40,202 nt of DNA from Alphaproteobacteria bacterium (GCA_030426245.1 JAUHYZ010000019.1:1-40202); one strand, 5' to 3'; positions 1 to 7,588 are shown, counted from the first letter of the stretch. The notes: a model not told the origin generated them from the sequence alone. Program-made: numbers and translations.

Positions 1-48
1 GGAGCAGCACCGGCGCAGCCGCGCCACATGTCGCTCACCGGGGGCTGA
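1..48 (+). CDS. Possible 3' end of an upstream gene (partial)
   Basis: A frame open from the left edge ends in TGA at 46-48, seven bases before the moaD start. Only 15 residues are visible and they carry no recognisable motif. The two other forward frames are also open here, so the reading frame is not proven. It is listed because the tight spacing would suit a gene co-transcribed with moaD. No function can be assigned. Confidence 0.25.
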   Translation, partial: GAAPAQPRHMSLTGG

Positions 49-54
49 TTCGCC

Positions 55-297
55 GTGGCCGTGCGGGTGGTGTTTCTCGGCAAGCTGGCCGATCTGGCGA
101 ATGCTGCGGAGCTTGAGCTTGAAGCTCCGCTGGACTGGGCCGGATTGCTGGATCAACTGCACGGGCCCCTGGGCGAAGCCGTTGCCGCAGAGAAAGTGAA
201 GCTGGCGCTGAACGGCGCGGTTCTGGCAGACAAGACACAGCTTTCGGCCGCCGATGGCGATGAAATCGCGCTACTGCCTCCCGTAAGCGGGGGTTGA
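55..297 (+). CDS. moaD: Molybdopterin synthase sulfur-carrier subunit MoaD
   Basis: MoaD is the small ubiquitin-like subunit of molybdopterin synthase. Its C-terminal Gly-Gly is adenylated and converted to a thiocarboxylate, which donates sulfur to cyclic pyranopterin monophosphate in molybdenum cofactor synthesis in the cytoplasm. The 80-residue product has the family's usual length and ends in VSGG, so the required C-terminal diglycine is visible (79-80). The start is a GTG at 55, the only one giving full family length. The next gene is moaE, one base after the stop, so the two subunits are made from one message. The family call is secure from size, the terminal GG and the moaE neighbour. 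Confidence 0.92.
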   Translation: MAVRVVFLGKLADLANAAELELEAPLDWAGLLDQLHGPLGEAVAAEKVKLALNGAVLADKTQLSAADGDEIALLPPVSGG

Positions 298-298
298 G

Positions 299-745
299 AT
301 GGCAAGAGACGTCCGCCTGATTGACGCGCCTTTCGAACCGGCAAGCTATGTCGAGCAGTTCACCCGCGCGCATCCGGGGCTGGGGGGTGTGTGCACTTTC
401 GTCGGCGAGGTTCGCAGCGACGACGATGTCGAGGCGCTCGAGCTGTCGCATTACGAACCGCTCACGCTTGCCGGCATGGAAGATCTCGCGGATGCCGCGC
501 TGGAGCGGTTCGACCTGATGGGTATCCTGATCCTGCACCGGGTGGGCGCGATGGCGCCGGGCGAACCGATCGTATGCGTCTCGGCCTGCGCGCGGCATCG
601 GCGCGATGCGATCCAGGCGGTCGACTTCGCAATGGATCACTTGAAGAGCGATGCCTGGTTCTGGAAGCGCGAAAAGCGCGGCGGAACATGGAGTTGGATC
701 GAACCGCGCGATCAGGATCACGCCGATTTGGCGCGCTGGCAGTAA
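299..745 (+). CDS. moaE: Molybdopterin synthase catalytic subunit MoaE
   Basis: MoaE is the large catalytic subunit of molybdopterin synthase. With thiocarboxylated MoaD it inserts two sulfurs into cyclic pyranopterin monophosphate. The 148-residue protein shows the family signature HRVGAMAPGE at 80-89 and the block HLKSDAWFWKRE at 114-125. Lys116 and Lys123 have the spacing of the two catalytic lysines of E. coli MoaE (Lys119 and Lys126, recalled). The ATG at 299 follows the moaD stop by one base, so translation is probably coupled. No other molybdenum cofactor gene is visible in the window. A strong terminator lies about 210 bases downstream. Confidence 0.95.
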   Translation: MARDVRLIDAPFEPASYVEQFTRAHPGLGGVCTFVGEVRSDDDVEALELSHYEPLTLAGMEDLADAALERFDLMGILILHRVGAMAPGEPIVCVSACARHRRDAIQAVDFAMDHLKSDAWFWKREKRGGTWSWIEPRDQDHADLARWQ

Positions 746-954
746 TTTCCCGGACAAATTTGATTCCAGTCAACGCAGCCGGGCTGATTTTCCTTCATCA
801 CAACAACATTACGAGTTCCGCCGCTACTGCCCGGACCGGAAGAGCGGTTGGATGCAAGCTTGGGCTTTGCGGGATCAATGGCCCTTAAGTTTGCTCATGG
901 GGTGTAGCGGCGGTTTACACCGTCCGGTTCGGGCATTCGCGTTTCTCCCAACTG
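746..954 (+). other. Intergenic stretch with predicted structure; possible sRNA or long 3' UTR
   Basis: No convincing coding frame is present between moaE and the terminator at 955-991. The stretch can fold locally: for example GGTGTA at 901-906 pairs with TACACC at 916-921. The terminator faces the + strand, so either the moaDE transcript has a 3' UTR of about 245 nt or a separate small RNA ends there. I find no clear promoter and no match to the SRP RNA core or tmRNA. Confidence 0.3.
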
Positions 955-991
955 AGCGCAGGCTTCCATTGGTTGCCTGCGCTTTCTTTTT
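955..991 (+). terminator. Rho-independent terminator
   Basis: A perfect 9-bp stem (AGCGCAGGC at 955-963 and GCCTGCGCT at 975-983) encloses an 11-nt loop and is followed by a T-rich tract to 991. The T-tract is on the + strand only, so it ends a transcript coming from the moaE side, not the minus-strand lipoprotein gene. Confidence 0.85.
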
Positions 992-1000
992 GGAGGTGCC

Positions 1001-1525
1001 CTAATAGTCCACTTCTCGGCGTATGGCTTCGATCAGCCTGTCTTGCGATGCCACCAGCGCGGCGACCTCGCTGCGCGCAGTTGCGATTCTTTCCGGGTTT
1101 CCGGATTCAAGCTGGGTTTCCAGATAGATCGCGTCCAGATCGGCCAGCGCAATCATCGCGTCGCTTCGGCTCGATTGGAGTTCTGCCAGAGCAACCTGTG
1201 CCTTTGACCAGCTGATGCTTCCCGGCTCGGCGCCGCGTGCCTGGGCGATCGGTCCGCGCAGGCGCTCCGCAGCCGCAAGAAAACGCTCATTCGCAAGCCT
1301 TGCCTGCTCGCGCAGCGCATCGATCCGGCCGAGGGTTTCACTGGCAATGGGAACAGGCTCGTAAACTTCCGGCTCGACCGGTTCGAAGGTCCCACTGATC
1401 CTCTCTTCATCGCGGATCGACAGGGATGGATACAGCTCCGGGTCGCCTGCGCAGCCTGTCATCGCCAGCAGAGCAAGGATCGGCGCAAGTGCAGCAGGTC
1501 TGGAAGGTGCCATGCACGGCGCCAT
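1001..1525 (-). CDS. Hypothetical lipoprotein
   Basis: The 174-residue product begins with a hydrophobic signal segment and a lipobox ending at Cys25 (LAMTGC), so it is probably exported and lipidated. The mature part is Ala/Glu/Arg-rich with heptad-like helical stretches from about residue 65 onward and no cysteine or catalytic motif. I do not recognise the family. Two starts are possible, ATG at 1525 and ATG at 1513; neither has a good Shine-Dalgarno, and both leave the lipobox intact. It converges on moaE and is divergent from rplU. The lipoprotein call is good; the role is unknown. Confidence 0.75.
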   Translation of the reverse strand: MAPCMAPSRPAALAPILALLAMTGCAGDPELYPSLSIRDEERISGTFEPVEPEVYEPVPIASETLGRIDALREQARLANERFLAAAERLRGPIAQARGAEPGSISWSKAQVALAELQSSRSDAMIALADLDAIYLETQLESGNPERIATARSEVAALVASQDRLIEAIRREVDY

Positions 1526-1576
1526 AGCACGGCTGAAATACCTTTCCAGCCTATTGCGAAAGCCGCCCTTCCAGCG

Positions 1577-1605
1577 TTGACAGCGCGGTACTGTTCCACT
1601 AACGG
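1577..1605 (+). promoter_or_regulatory. Candidate sigma-70 promoter of rplU-rpmA
   Basis: A perfect -35 hexamer TTGACA (1577-1582) is followed after 17 bp by TAACGG (1600-1605), a weak -10 whose core resembles the CTAA-type -10 of alphaproteobacteria. It would give a leader of roughly 125 nt before rplU. Based on sequence match only. Confidence 0.4.
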
Positions 1606-1620
1606 CACGCTTCTTTCCGG

Positions 1621-1644
1621 CACTGATCAGCTATTTGATCGGTG
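1621..1644 (+). promoter_or_regulatory. Hairpin in the rplU leader
   Basis: CACTGATCA (1621-1629) pairs with TGATCGGTG (1636-1644) across a 6-nt loop, with one G-U wobble. It lies near the 5' end of the predicted leader and could be an RNA control element for L21/L27 or simply a stabilising 5' stem. Confidence 0.35.
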
Positions 1645-1736
1645 AATGGGGTCGCCTGCGGTTCGGGGCCTGCAATTGTTAGGGCAGGGACTGAACCAAT
1701 TCAGGGCGGCACAGCAGTAGAATGGATGCAGGTACC

Positions 1737-2249
1737 ATGTTCGCAGTAGTGCGCACGGGCGGCAAGCAGTATCGGGTTGCCGCCGGAGACAAGATCGCGG
1801 TCGAAAAGCTCGCTGGTGAAGCCGGCGACACAGTCACGCTGGGCGATGTGCTTCTGGCCGGTGACGGCGAAGCGCTGAAGGACGCCGGCAAGGTCACGGT
1901 TTCGGCCGAGATCATTGCGCAGGCAAAGTCAGACAAGGTCGTCGTTTTCAAGAAGCGCCGCCGCCACAACTATCGCCGCAAGGCAGGCCATCGCCAGCAG
2001 CTGACGCTGCTCAAGATCCTGTCCGTCGGTGAAGGCAAGGCTCCGGCCGCCAAGAAGGCTGCTGCGGCAAAGACGGACGATGCCGCCGAACAGAAGGAAG
2101 CGGCACCCAAGAAGGACGCGGCGGCTGCAAAGGCGCCTGCCGCCAAGAAGAAAGCTGCAAGCGAGAAGGCACCGGCGGCCAAGAAGGCCCCTGCCAAGAA
2201 GCCTGCAGCGAAGAAACCAGCCGCCAAGAAACCCGCGGCCGACAAGTAA
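1737..2249 (+). CDS. rplU: 50S ribosomal protein L21 with Lys/Ala-rich tail
   Basis: L21 binds 23S rRNA in the large ribosomal subunit. The first roughly 100 residues are a normal L21, starting [14 protein letters not shown] and including the [18 protein letters not shown] block typical of its RNA-binding end. The remaining roughly 70 residues are a low-complexity tail of Ala, Lys and Pro repeats (units such as [10 protein letters not shown]), resembling histone H1-like tails. An in-frame ATG at 1722 would add five residues; 1737 is chosen because L21 proteins begin MFAVV. rpmA follows after 21 bases, the near-universal L21-L27 order. Tails of this kind are common in L21 of this lineage as far as I recall. 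Confidence 0.96.
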   Translation: MFAVVRTGGKQYRVAAGDKIAVEKLAGEAGDTVTLGDVLLAGDGEALKDAGKVTVSAEIIAQAKSDKVVVFKKRRRHNYRRKAGHRQQLTLLKILSVGEGKAPAAKKAAAAKTDDAAEQKEAAPKKDAAAAKAPAAKKKAASEKAPAAKKAPAKKPAAKKPAAKKPAADK

Positions 2250-2270
2250 GCCGAATAGGAGTCAAACGAG

Positions 2271-2540
2271 ATGGCACATAAAAAAGCAGGCGGTTCTTCG
2301 CGCAACGGTCGCGATTCTGTCGGCCGTCGCCTCGGAGTTAAGAAATTCGGCGGCCAGGAAGTGATTGGCGGCAACATTATCGTGCGCCAGCGCGGCACGA
2401 AGTTCTATCCGGGCGAAAATGTCGGCATGGGCAAGGATCACACCCTGTTTGCGCTCGGCGCAGGCCGTGTGCGTTTCCACGAAGGCAAGCTCGGTCGCAA
2501 ATTCGTGTCCGTAGACATGGTGGCGGAAGCTGCCGAATAA
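2271..2540 (+). CDS. rpmA: 50S ribosomal protein L27
   Basis: L27 sits at the peptidyl transferase centre of the 50S subunit, its N-terminal tail reaching toward the tRNA acceptor ends. The 89-residue product starts [16 protein letters not shown] and contains [21 protein letters not shown], both diagnostic. There is no extra N-terminal cleavage sequence of the Firmicutes type. AGGAG at 2257-2261 is the ribosome binding site. It is the second gene of the rplU operon, which ends in a terminator at 2607-2639. In many bacteria obgE follows, but here the next gene is an acetyltransferase. Confidence 0.98.
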   Translation: MAHKKAGGSSRNGRDSVGRRLGVKKFGGQEVIGGNIIVRQRGTKFYPGENVGMGKDHTLFALGAGRVRFHEGKLGRKFVSVDMVAEAAE

Positions 2541-2606
2541 TCGGATGGCTTGACCAGATCGGGCCATCCAACGGGATGGCCCCGCCGGTGAATTGATCCG
2601 GCCGTC

Positions 2607-2639
2607 AGAGGGAGAGGGGCCCGCCCGTCTCCCTCTTTT
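2607..2639 (+). terminator. Rho-independent terminator after rpmA
   Basis: AGAGGGAGA (2607-2615) pairs with TCTCCCTCT (2628-2636); G and C runs between them can extend the stem. TTTT follows at 2636-2639. It closes the rplU-rpmA transcript. Confidence 0.85.
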
Positions 2640-2741
2640 CACGTCTCCTTCGTAACCGTTCGCCGAAAAGCAGATGCTTTCGGCAATCGAGATGTCACAA
2701 CCCTGCGCTAGTGGGGCGTGGCCAGCGAGAGGAGGCAAGTC

Positions 2742-3311
2742 ATGTTCCATCGCAGCGAGAGGTTGCTGTTGCGGCCAGGCTGGATTGAGGACGCCGCAGA
2801 AGTTACCGCCAGAATTTCGGACGAGGTCATTGCGCGCAATCTCGCCCGAGTGCCTTGGCCCTACTGCGAAGAAGATGCGGTCAGCTGGCTTTCGGCTCCC
2901 GCAACGCCTCTGATGCCCCGATTCCTGCTGACGCTGCCCGATGAACCGGGCAACCCTGTCATCGGCAGCTGCGGCTTGCATGAAGGCTTTGGCGACAGCC
3001 CATGTGGCGATGCCGAGATCGGATACTGGATTGCCCGCAAGTGGTGGGGGCGCGGCTTTGCCACTGAAGCCGTCCGTTCCGTCCTGCGTATCGCCGGCAC
3101 GCTCGGTTACCGGCAGATTATCGCCCACCACGCGCTCGACAATCCTGCTTCAGGCAGGGTGCTTCGCAAGGCGGGATTTGTTGCAACCGGACGAATGGGC
3201 AGCTTTTTCAGCGTGAGTCGCGGGAATGATGTGGCTGCGCCGGAATATTTGGCGAGGATCGGCCAGTATACCGGTGACAACGATCCCTCGGAGATGCGCA
3301 AGGCAGCATGA
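2742..3311 (+). CDS. GNAT family N-acetyltransferase (RimJ/RimL type)
   Basis: GNAT enzymes move an acetyl group from acetyl-CoA to an amine. This 189-residue protein opens with SERLLLRPGW, the usual first strand of RimJ/RimL-like members. It carries the acetyl-CoA motif A (WWGRGFATEAVRSVL) and the downstream block NPASGRVLRKAGF. The substrate cannot be read from sequence; RimL-like proteins include ribosomal-protein and small-molecule acetylators. The ATG at 2742 is chosen over a GTG at 2718 because AGGAGG lies seven bases before it. It is a single gene between two terminators, so probably transcribed alone. Confidence 0.88.
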   Translation: MFHRSERLLLRPGWIEDAAEVTARISDEVIARNLARVPWPYCEEDAVSWLSAPATPLMPRFLLTLPDEPGNPVIGSCGLHEGFGDSPCGDAEIGYWIARKWWGRGFATEAVRSVLRIAGTLGYRQIIAHHALDNPASGRVLRKAGFVATGRMGSFFSVSRGNDVAAPEYLARIGQYTGDNDPSEMRKAA

Positions 3312-3344
3312 CCCCCTTCCGTTTCGCGGGAGGGGGTCCGTTTT
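3311..3344 (+). terminator. Rho-independent terminator after the acetyltransferase
   Basis: ACCCCCTTCC (3311-3320) pairs with GGGAGGGGGT (3328-3337), with one wobble, followed by CCG and TTTT (3341-3344). It overlaps the last base of the acetyltransferase stop and touches the stop of the converging gene. The T-tract favours the + strand. Confidence 0.8.
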
Positions 3345-4234
3345 CAGCCGGGCATCACTGCGTCGGCGAATTCGCTGTCATATTTCATGATGAGGTGCCG
3401 GTCGTCGATCTTCCAGGGATGGAAGCCGGGCCGGAAGAATGAAAGCCAGGCCGGGAAAATGCTTTTGATCATGCCCGGGCGCCAGAAGAGGAACGCATAA
3501 ACGCGAAACTTCCATTTGAAGCCGGTCAGCCCGTCTTGTTCCAGCAGGTCGAAAATGTCGGCAAGCCGGTATTCTAGGAAATTGCGCGAAACGATCAGCA
3601 TCAGCAGCGATTTGATCTTCCAGCGCTTCCAGCGGCTCCAATCGCGCGTTGCGTGCAGCCAGGTATCGTAGGCGACGGCTTTGTGTTCGATTTCCTCTGC
3701 CGCATGCCACAACCACAATTCGCCGATTTCCCCCGGCACATTTACGAAGCGATCGGGCCGCTTGAGCTGCTGATGGGCCATGATCGCCGTGAAATGTTCG
3801 AGAGCCATGGTGGCGGCGAGGTTCGCGATTGCCGGGCGTTGCCGGGCATTGGCCACCTGGAATTCCAGCCGCTTCTCGATGCCGGATAGATTGTAGCCCG
3901 AATTGTTGGCCGTCCGGTTGAAGGCTGCGTGTTCACGTGCGTGATTGCCTTCTTGAGCTGTAAATGCCCGAATCTCGCTTTCGAGCTTTGGCGGCGCGTC
4001 GGCGCGGAAGACCTTGAGCGATTCGATGAAGAACGATTCGCCGCGTGGAAAAGCCACCGAAAGCGAATTGTGCCATGCCGTGGCAACCGGGTCCCCGTTG
4101 AACCACCATTTCTTGCGCATTTCTTCGCGTTTGAACCGCCGGTCGCGCGGCGTAATCGCAAGATCGCCGGGGGTCGGCGTATCTTCGCCCAATGGCGTAG
4201 CCGCCTCCAGATCAAACTTCGAAGGTGCAGACAT
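3344..4234 (-). CDS. Predicted metal-dependent hydrolase (PF10118/COG3687), ferritin-like
   Basis: The 296-residue protein matches the family annotated as predicted metal-dependent hydrolase, a helical ferritin-like fold thought to bind two metals. Visible motifs are FPRGESFF (62-69), QEGNHAREH (94-102) and HAAEEIEHKAVAYD (177-190), which supply the Glu/His ligands expected for a diiron or dimetal site. No signal peptide; the C-terminal third is rich in Trp/Phe and basic residues and may sit at the membrane. The reaction is unknown for most members, so the hydrolase name is a label rather than a demonstrated activity. It converges on the acetyltransferase and has about 210 bases of upstream non-coding DNA. 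Confidence 0.85.
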   Translation of the reverse strand: MSAPSKFDLEAATPLGEDTPTPGDLAITPRDRRFKREEMRKKWWFNGDPVATAWHNSLSVAFPRGESFFIESLKVFRADAPPKLESEIRAFTAQEGNHAREHAAFNRTANNSGYNLSGIEKRLEFQVANARQRPAIANLAATMALEHFTAIMAHQQLKRPDRFVNVPGEIGELWLWHAAEEIEHKAVAYDTWLHATRDWSRWKRWKIKSLLMLIVSRNFLEYRLADIFDLLEQDGLTGFKWKFRVYAFLFWRPGMIKSIFPAWLSFFRPGFHPWKIDDRHLIMKYDSEFADAVMPG

Positions 4235-4447
4235 GCGGATTCTTTCGCAGAAATAGCTTACTTTTGCGTCAACGAGCCGTGACGCTTTGGGCTAAACTGC
4301 GACCCACCCTTGCGTCTTTCTGGAGTTTCCGAGCTATCTGGTGGAAATTGCTTGCGAAATCGTTTCCAAAAACCTGTGTGATGCCCGCAATCTTCAGGAA
4401 ATGCGCGCAGGCCAATGGTTATCCGGCAATAAATATTTTGAGGAGTT

Positions 4448-5185
4448 TCAGCCCTGCAGCGCGGCGGCCTGCCAATCGGGCAATTGCGAAGGATCGAGAT
4501 CCTCCACGCGCAGATGATCGACGGCCAAGTCTTGCCCGGGATAGGCCGCCTTGCGGCGTTTCTCGGCAGAGGCGGACAGCGGAACCACGACCAGCCGCCG
4601 GTTGACCTTCTGCCGCCAGTTCATCCTGGCGGTATTCTCCTGTCCGACATAACAGCCCTTGGCAAAGCTCACGCCGTGCAGTTCCGTCGCATTTGTCTCC
4701 AGCCAGAGAACGTCGCCAAGCTCTGCGGATCCTTCCGGCACGCCGAGCGACAAGCGATGGGCGAGCCAGGCATCATCGGCAGGCAGATCGTCATCCGATA
4801 TGGAGGCGATCCATCGCCAGCCGAGTTCCGGCAGGCGCGGATCGGCGGAAGCGCTGTCGCGCGGATCGCGCTGCCAATAGACGCCCAGCGCAGGATCGCA
4901 CGCGATCGCGATCTTGCGGCGCAAACGGTAGAGCGAAAGGCGCTTAATCAGATCATCGGCCGCAGCGGCTTCGCAATCGAGAAGCAAGCCGCCTTCCGAG
5001 GGCCAGACCAGGAAATCGAACAGCGTCTTACCCTGGGCACTCAGCAATCCGGCCCAGACCGGCAGCGGCCCGGTGACATCGTTGGTTACGAGGCCCTGAA
5101 GGAAACTGATAACGTCCTCATCCTCGGCCTGAGCTTCGAGACGGATCAGAGCGCGGGAGAAGAGGCGAGGCTGCGGCATGGGCAC
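4448..5185 (-). CDS. ygfZ: Folate-binding Fe-S cluster repair protein YgfZ
   Basis: YgfZ is a GcvT-like tetrahydrofolate-binding protein that helps assemble or repair iron-sulfur clusters in certain enzymes. The 245-residue product carries the family hallmark KGCYVGQE at 176-183, whose cysteine is the functional residue. The earlier QGLVTNDVT segment (30-38) is shared with the GcvT fold. It is shorter than E. coli YgfZ (about 326 residues, recalled), as alphaproteobacterial members usually are. ATG at 5185 gives the longest form; an ATG two codons later is also possible. The LysR gene ends 38 bases upstream on the same strand, so co-transcription is possible, though a functional link is not evident. 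Confidence 0.88.
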   Translation of the reverse strand: MPMPQPRLFSRALIRLEAQAEDEDVISFLQGLVTNDVTGPLPVWAGLLSAQGKTLFDFLVWPSEGGLLLDCEAAAADDLIKRLSLYRLRRKIAIACDPALGVYWQRDPRDSASADPRLPELGWRWIASISDDDLPADDAWLAHRLSLGVPEGSAELGDVLWLETNATELHGVSFAKGCYVGQENTARMNWRQKVNRRLVVVPLSASAEKRRKAAYPGQDLAVDHLRVEDLDPSQLPDWQAAALQG

Positions 5186-5223
5186 AAGGTGGCATCTGGC
5201 CCGCCGAAATCAATCCCTTGCCT

Positions 5224-6162
5224 TCAGTCGCCGGGGCCGAGAGCGGGATAGGTCGGATCGTCAAGAGCAGCGGAGATCAAAAAGTTTTCCGCGATATCGG
5301 CCTGCGGCCCTTCGAGCTGCTCATTGCGGTAGAATGTCAGGCGCCAATCCTCGAGCGGATATAGCAGCACGGTGTTCTTGCGTTGCTCTGCACTCAGGAG
5401 CGGTTCGATCGTGACGCCAACGCCGTTGCCGCGGTCGAACATGGACGACATCACGTCGAGATATTGCGTGCGGCCGATGACTTTCGTCAGTTTAATGCCG
5501 CGCTGCGAGAGCATATCCAGCGTTTCGTTCTCGTAATAGCTCCCACTGATCGGCAGGAGGAACGGCAGTTCGCTCAGCTGCTCTTCCGATAGGGGTGAAT
5601 TGCGCCCGCCGGCAAATTTGCGGTGGCCGAAAACGCCGCAACGGATACGCGCAAGCTCACGGAAATTGGGAGCCATCGCCCATCGCCGGTTCTCGTGGAA
5701 CGGCCCCAGATCGAAGCTCTCACGCGCGAAAACGCGGCGCGGATCGTCATTCACACTGGGAGAAACCAGGTCCAGATGGATCAGCGGATGCGCTTCGAAG
5801 AAATTGAAGAGCTTCGGACGGACATAGTCCTTCAACAGGTAATGTGTGACGAGCACCCGCAGGTGCAGCGGCTCTTCGCCGGTATGCGGTCTGGAATTTT
5901 TGTGTGCCGCCAGTGAATAGGCCGCTTCCCAGAATTTGCCCAGGTCGGCCAGGAAAGCAGCGCCTTCCGAAGTCAGTTGCGGACGCTTGCCCGATTCGCG
6001 GGTGAGCAGACGCAGCCCCATCTGATCTTCGAGCGACTTGAGCTGATTGCTGACCGACGCCTGGGAGATTCCCAATTCCTCGCTCGCGAGTCGGAAGCTC
6101 CGCGACTTGCAGAGTTGCTCGAATATTTCGAGTTGGCGCAGGGTGAATGGTAGTCCGGCCAT
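5224..6162 (-). CDS. LysR family transcriptional regulator
   Basis: The protein (312 residues) has the standard LysR layout: a winged helix-turn-helix at about 5-65 with FTLRQLEIFEQL and ASVSNQLKSLEDQMGL, then a substrate-binding domain to the end. Members bind T-N11-A palindromes and respond to a small effector. The ligand cannot be inferred. The gene is divergent from the PilZ gene across 134 bp that hold an 18-bp inverted repeat (6194-6211), a likely operator for autoregulation or control of the PilZ gene. ygfZ lies downstream. ATG at 6162 fits the N-terminus of the family. Confidence 0.92.
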   Translation of the reverse strand: MAGLPFTLRQLEIFEQLCKSRSFRLASEELGISQASVSNQLKSLEDQMGLRLLTRESGKRPQLTSEGAAFLADLGKFWEAAYSLAAHKNSRPHTGEEPLHLRVLVTHYLLKDYVRPKLFNFFEAHPLIHLDLVSPSVNDDPRRVFARESFDLGPFHENRRWAMAPNFRELARIRCGVFGHRKFAGGRNSPLSEEQLSELPFLLPISGSYYENETLDMLSQRGIKLTKVIGRTQYLDVMSSMFDRGNGVGVTIEPLLSAEQRKNTVLLYPLEDWRLTFYRNEQLEGPQADIAENFLISAALDDPTYPALGPGD

Positions 6163-6193
6163 GATCTCCCAATAAGTCGATCATAACACGCAG

Positions 6194-6211
6194 GTAATGG
6201 CGCGTCATTAC
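6194..6211. promoter_or_regulatory. Inverted repeat, likely LysR operator
   Basis: GTAATG (6194-6199) and CATTAC (6206-6211) are perfect inverted arms around a 6-bp spacer and contain a T-N11-A arrangement (T at 6195, A at 6207). The repeat sits 32-49 bp before the LysR start and 85 bp before the PilZ start, the usual place for a LysR site serving two divergent promoters. Confidence 0.55.
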
Positions 6212-6296
6212 TTGAGGATGTGTTGCAGACCTACTGGGTAGAGCCTAATGGCGCCGGAACTTTTCAATCAATCGATTAAATGAGGCACATGCTCCT

Positions 6297-6929
6297 ATGA
6301 GCCATGGCGAATATTTTGACGAGTCCGAACAGGACGACCGGCGCAAGGAAAGCAGAACGACTGCCGTATTCCGCCCGGTTCTGCTCGAGACGGAAGATTT
6401 TACAGGATTTTGTCTGCTGAAGAATCTGTCTTGCAGCGGGCTGATGGGTGTTGCCTATGCCTATTTCGCCGAAGGGGAGCCGGTGAACGTCCAATTCGTT
6501 CCGGGCCACGTGGTGTCGGGAAAGATCGTCTGGTCGCAAGGCGGCAAGATCGGTGTGGCTTTCGATGAGGAAATCGATCTGGAGAATTCACTTCAGAACA
6601 TGGGCAGCCATTATATCGATACGCGCATCAATCGCGCTCCTCGATTGCAGATCGACTGCGCCGGTCAGGCCCAGATCGATGGGCATACCGTCGATATCAG
6701 GTTGAAGGACATTTCTCAGCGGGGGCTCAAGGCCATCATCCCGACGATCCGCCCCGGCGATGAGGTCACACTGCTGCTTCCCGGCATGGAACCCCGCAAG
6801 GCGGTGGTGCGCTGGCTGCAGCACGATTTGGCCGGTCTCAGCTTCGTGCGGCCCATTGCCTTCGAAACACTCGCGCGGTGGGCGATCGAACAGCAGTCCG
6901 AAGAGGATGACGATCGCGCATATGGCTGA
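6297..6929 (+). CDS. Tandem PilZ-domain protein
   Basis: PilZ domains bind cyclic di-GMP or act as adaptors in c-di-GMP signalling. The 210-residue product has two PilZ-like halves. The first shows both binding motifs: RxxxR as R16-KES-R20, and NxSxxG as N43-L-S45-CS-G48. The second, from about residue 100, keeps a DISQRG box but has no cleanly spaced RxxxR, so it may not bind ligand. No membrane segment or output domain is present, so it probably works as a cytoplasmic adaptor. It is transcribed away from the LysR gene and may be its target. The ribosome binding site is weak. Confidence 0.82.
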   Translation: MSHGEYFDESEQDDRRKESRTTAVFRPVLLETEDFTGFCLLKNLSCSGLMGVAYAYFAEGEPVNVQFVPGHVVSGKIVWSQGGKIGVAFDEEIDLENSLQNMGSHYIDTRINRAPRLQIDCAGQAQIDGHTVDIRLKDISQRGLKAIIPTIRPGDEVTLLLPGMEPRKAVVRWLQHDLAGLSFVRPIAFETLARWAIEQQSEEDDDRAYG

Positions 6930-6976
6930 AGGCGCCCGTTAGCCTGCAGTTTTTCGCGCGCCATTGTGCGCCGTAA

Positions 6977-7064
6977 CCATCCCCCTGATGGAGTCCTTCG
7001 GGTCGCGTAGGTTCCATCAGGAAGTACCGCCCGGTTCGATGCCCTCTATCGGGCTGGGCGGTAC
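6977..7064. repeat. Tandem hairpins with alternative pairing between convergent genes
   Basis: Three elements are visible. CCATC (6977-6981) can pair with GATGG (6987-6991). CTGATGGA (6985-6992) can instead pair perfectly with TCCATCAG (7013-7020). GTACCGCCC (7024-7032) pairs perfectly with GGGCGGTAC (7056-7064). The first two folds exclude each other because they share GATGG. On the + strand the last stem is followed by a moderately T-rich stretch, so this may be the PilZ-gene terminator, or a folded RNA. Confidence 0.5.
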
Positions 7065-7105
7065 GTTCTTACGCTTTCTCTGTGATATGAACCCGGGCCT
7101 GGCGG

Positions 7106-7588
7106 TTAGCCAAGCACTTTCCAGTCGGAGAAGTAGGCCGCCTGCCCTTCGATGGAACCGGTATCGGTCAGCAGATTCCAAACTGTCGCGCGCTCGATTG
7201 CGAAGCGTTTTCCCGATTTGGCTATCCGGACCCCGGAATAGTCGAAAATGAAATTGTCGGCGCTGACCCGTGCCATCAATCGCGCCCGCTCCTCGCGGGC
7301 CACCGGTTCCGCCGATAAGCGCGAAGGCATTGTTATGAGTTCCGCCGCTGTGATTTCGAACAGGTCGAGTGCGGCGCGGTTGCCATAGAAGAACAGCGGG
7401 TCGGCTTCCGTTCCATGTGCAAGCACGACGGCTGGCAATTCCCACAAGTGCTCTGCAACTTCGCCGCCGGGTTTCACCAGCTTCTTGCCCGTTACGCGGC
7501 GAAAACTATCTGCAATCAATATAATTCGTCCGCCGGCATGCGCCTCGATCAATACGCGTTCGGGGTCGTGCGGTGCAGAGGGCGACAT
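7106..7588 (-). CDS. MEKHLA domain (PAS-like) protein
   Basis: The 160-residue protein fits the MEKHLA family, a PAS-related domain found at the C-terminus of plant HD-ZIP III factors and as a stand-alone protein in bacteria. Supporting segments are [20 protein letters not shown], the arginine-rich [12 protein letters not shown], then [21 protein letters not shown]. No enzymatic motif is visible; sensing or protein interaction is likely but unproven. The gene converges on the PilZ gene and is divergent from pyrC with 44 bp between the two starts. Confidence 0.82.
   Translation of the reverse strand: MSPSAPHDPERVLIEAHAGGRIILIADSFRRVTGKKLVKPGGEVAEHLWELPAVVLAHGTEADPLFFYGNRAALDLFEITAAELITMPSRLSAEPVAREERARLMARVSADNFIFDYSGVRIAKSGKRFAIERATVWNLLTDTGSIEGQAAYFSDWKVLG

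Noticed and set aside
746..990. SRP RNA, tmRNA or 6S RNA after moaE
   Set aside because: The conserved SRP core and the tRNA-like ends of tmRNA are not visible, and I could not build the long 6S closing stem with its central bubble.
955..991. Terminator for the minus-strand lipoprotein gene
   Set aside because: On the minus strand the stem is followed by no T-tract; the run of T is on the + strand only.
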